NCBI GenBank assembly: GCA_963575745.1
Contig: CAUYUJ010001737.1
Coordinates: 7,501 to 33,667, forward strand
Origin: Prorocentrum cordatum
Lineage: Eukaryota; Sar; Dinophyceae; Prorocentrales; Prorocentraceae
Length of the DNA stretch: 26,167 bases
Direction of reading: 5' to 3'
Position numbers and translations under genes: made by a program. The notes under the pieces were generated by a model, which was given only the letters and a program-made list of their open reading frames with translations, ran no database searches and was not told the origin of the DNA. Positions 25,321 to 26,167 of the stretch are shown here, in pieces. The stretch's first letter is position 1, and each line of letters begins with the position of its first letter.

Positions 25321-26167
25321 GTAGGATAGCTACAGAGCTGGTACGCACACCTAATCGATTCAGAACGATCAGACGCGTTCGTCTGAAGCATCCAAAGGTC
25401 TGAAATCGGTCTGCTACTCGAGCTAGGTCCGCGAAGCTACTCGTACTCTATTATTCATTTGAAATGATGATGAGTTCCTTGACTTAACTCGAGCCTAAAA
25501 TGAGCTAAAGGGCTCTTCGGCACAGCAATCGGAAGGCAATGGTCAGGCGCGCTAGTCTAAAGTACTCAGACGCCCGAACTCGGTCTGCTATCAGCATTCG
25601 TACTCTCCAATTGTGTTGGAGATGGTGATGGTTTTCTTGACTTAACTCGAGCTGCAGATGAGCTGCATCGCTGTTCGACTCAGCAATCGGAAGGAAATCA
25701 TCAGGCGCGGTAGTTCTAAGTATATAGACGCCTGAAATCAGTCTGCTATCAGCGCTGGGGCTGAAAAAGCTTTCCGTACTCTGCTATTTTTCGATATGGT
25801 GATGATTTTCTGGACTTTTCGCTACAGATGAGCTACAGAGCTGTTCGGCACAGCAATCGGAAGGCAATCATCAGGCGCGCTACTAGACACCCGAACTCGG
25901 TCTGCTATCAGCGCTGTAGCCGAGAAACTATTCGTACTCTGCTGAATTTTTGTAGATGGTGATGATTTTCTGGACTTTAATCGAGCTGCAGATGAGCTAC
26001 AGAGCTGTTCGGCACAGCAATGGGAAAAATATATTCAGGCGCGCTAGTTAAAATCTAGACGCCTGAACTCTGTCTGCTAGCGCAGGGGCCGAAGAACTAG
26101 TCGTACTCTGCTTTTTTGTTCTCGAGATGGTGATGGTTTGCTTTGCGCTGTTCGGCGCAGCAATCGG
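25270..26167 (+). repeat. Satellite with a 143-170 bp period, continuing off the window
   Basis: CAGCAATCGG recurs at 25523, 25681, 25851, 26015 (as CAGCAATGGG) and 26158, giving spacings 158, 170, 164 and 143. Each unit also has TCAGGCGCGCTAGT, CTGAACTCGGTCTGCTATCA, a GTACTCTGCTATTTTT run, GATGGTGATGATTTTCTGGA and TCGAGCTGCAGATGAGCTAC. An earlier degenerate unit begins near 25270-25320. Base composition is AT-richer than the rest of the window. No gene is present. Confidence 0.92.

Noticed and set aside
1-26167. Dinoflagellate spliced-leader, tRNA, 5S or CRISPR sequences
   Set aside because: I scanned for the spliced-leader core and for cloverleaf-like or regularly spaced repeat-spacer patterns and saw none; the regular repeats found lack unique spacers.

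Overview
The window looks like nuclear DNA of a dinoflagellate. The reasons are: GC-rich sequence with enormous trinucleotide arrays; one spliced-looking gene with a GC-AG intron beside a GT-AG intron; decayed Copia-type retrotransposon coding sequence; LINE-type reverse transcriptase whose YxDD box reads W-A-D-N; and long degenerate repeats that translate as W-G-P-L-G-A-S. The overall GC level and the G-P-L-G repeats are compatible with Prorocentrum- or Symbiodinium-like genomes, but I cannot name a genus. No rRNA, tRNA, spliced-leader or CRISPR sequence was recognised. Almost nothing here is bacterial-style coding; most long open frames are low-complexity artefacts.

Layout. 1-2442: minus-strand exons of one unknown gene. 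Three of them (2202-1781, 1039-846, 460-1 and beyond) join in frame across a 741-bp GT-AG and a 385-bp GC-AG intron. 2443-4960: unrecognised DNA with scattered plus-strand relic frames. 5080-5720: degenerate G-P-L-G/W-G-A-S repeat. 6250-7765 and 8696-9332: two related TCG/TCA/TCC trinucleotide mega-arrays, separated by six copies of an 83-bp satellite (7864-8390). 9372-13350: a heavily frameshifted Copia-like element with a gag-like ORF, pre-integrase zinc region, integrase core and post-integrase region, but no recognisable reverse transcriptase. 13350-16000: small palindromes, trinucleotide tracts and a purine-rich tandem duplication. 16320-17605: a ~700-bp unit (CTC/GAC microsatellite plus unique tail) in direct duplicate, with a third partial copy inverted at ~17788-17880.

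18037-25146 is the most interesting part: two copies of one LINE-type retrotransposon, head to head, forming a giant inverted repeat (arms about 3.4-3.5 kb, axis near 21,600). The left (minus-strand) copy also keeps the tail of an apurinic-type endonuclease. The right (plus-strand) copy starts at a small quasi-palindrome. Both carry several independent frameshifts, so neither is intact. The C-terminal part of the element appears to carry an RNase H domain with its motifs in circularly permuted order (D70-like, D134-like, then D10-like, E48-like). This is the strongest candidate for an under-described feature. An additional ~120-bp inverted repeat (15992-16112 and 25199-25320) flanks the whole block, as if the inverted duplication was once longer and its left arm received a ~1.9-kb insertion.

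From 25270 to the end the window enters a satellite with a 143-170 bp period that continues beyond the sequence given.
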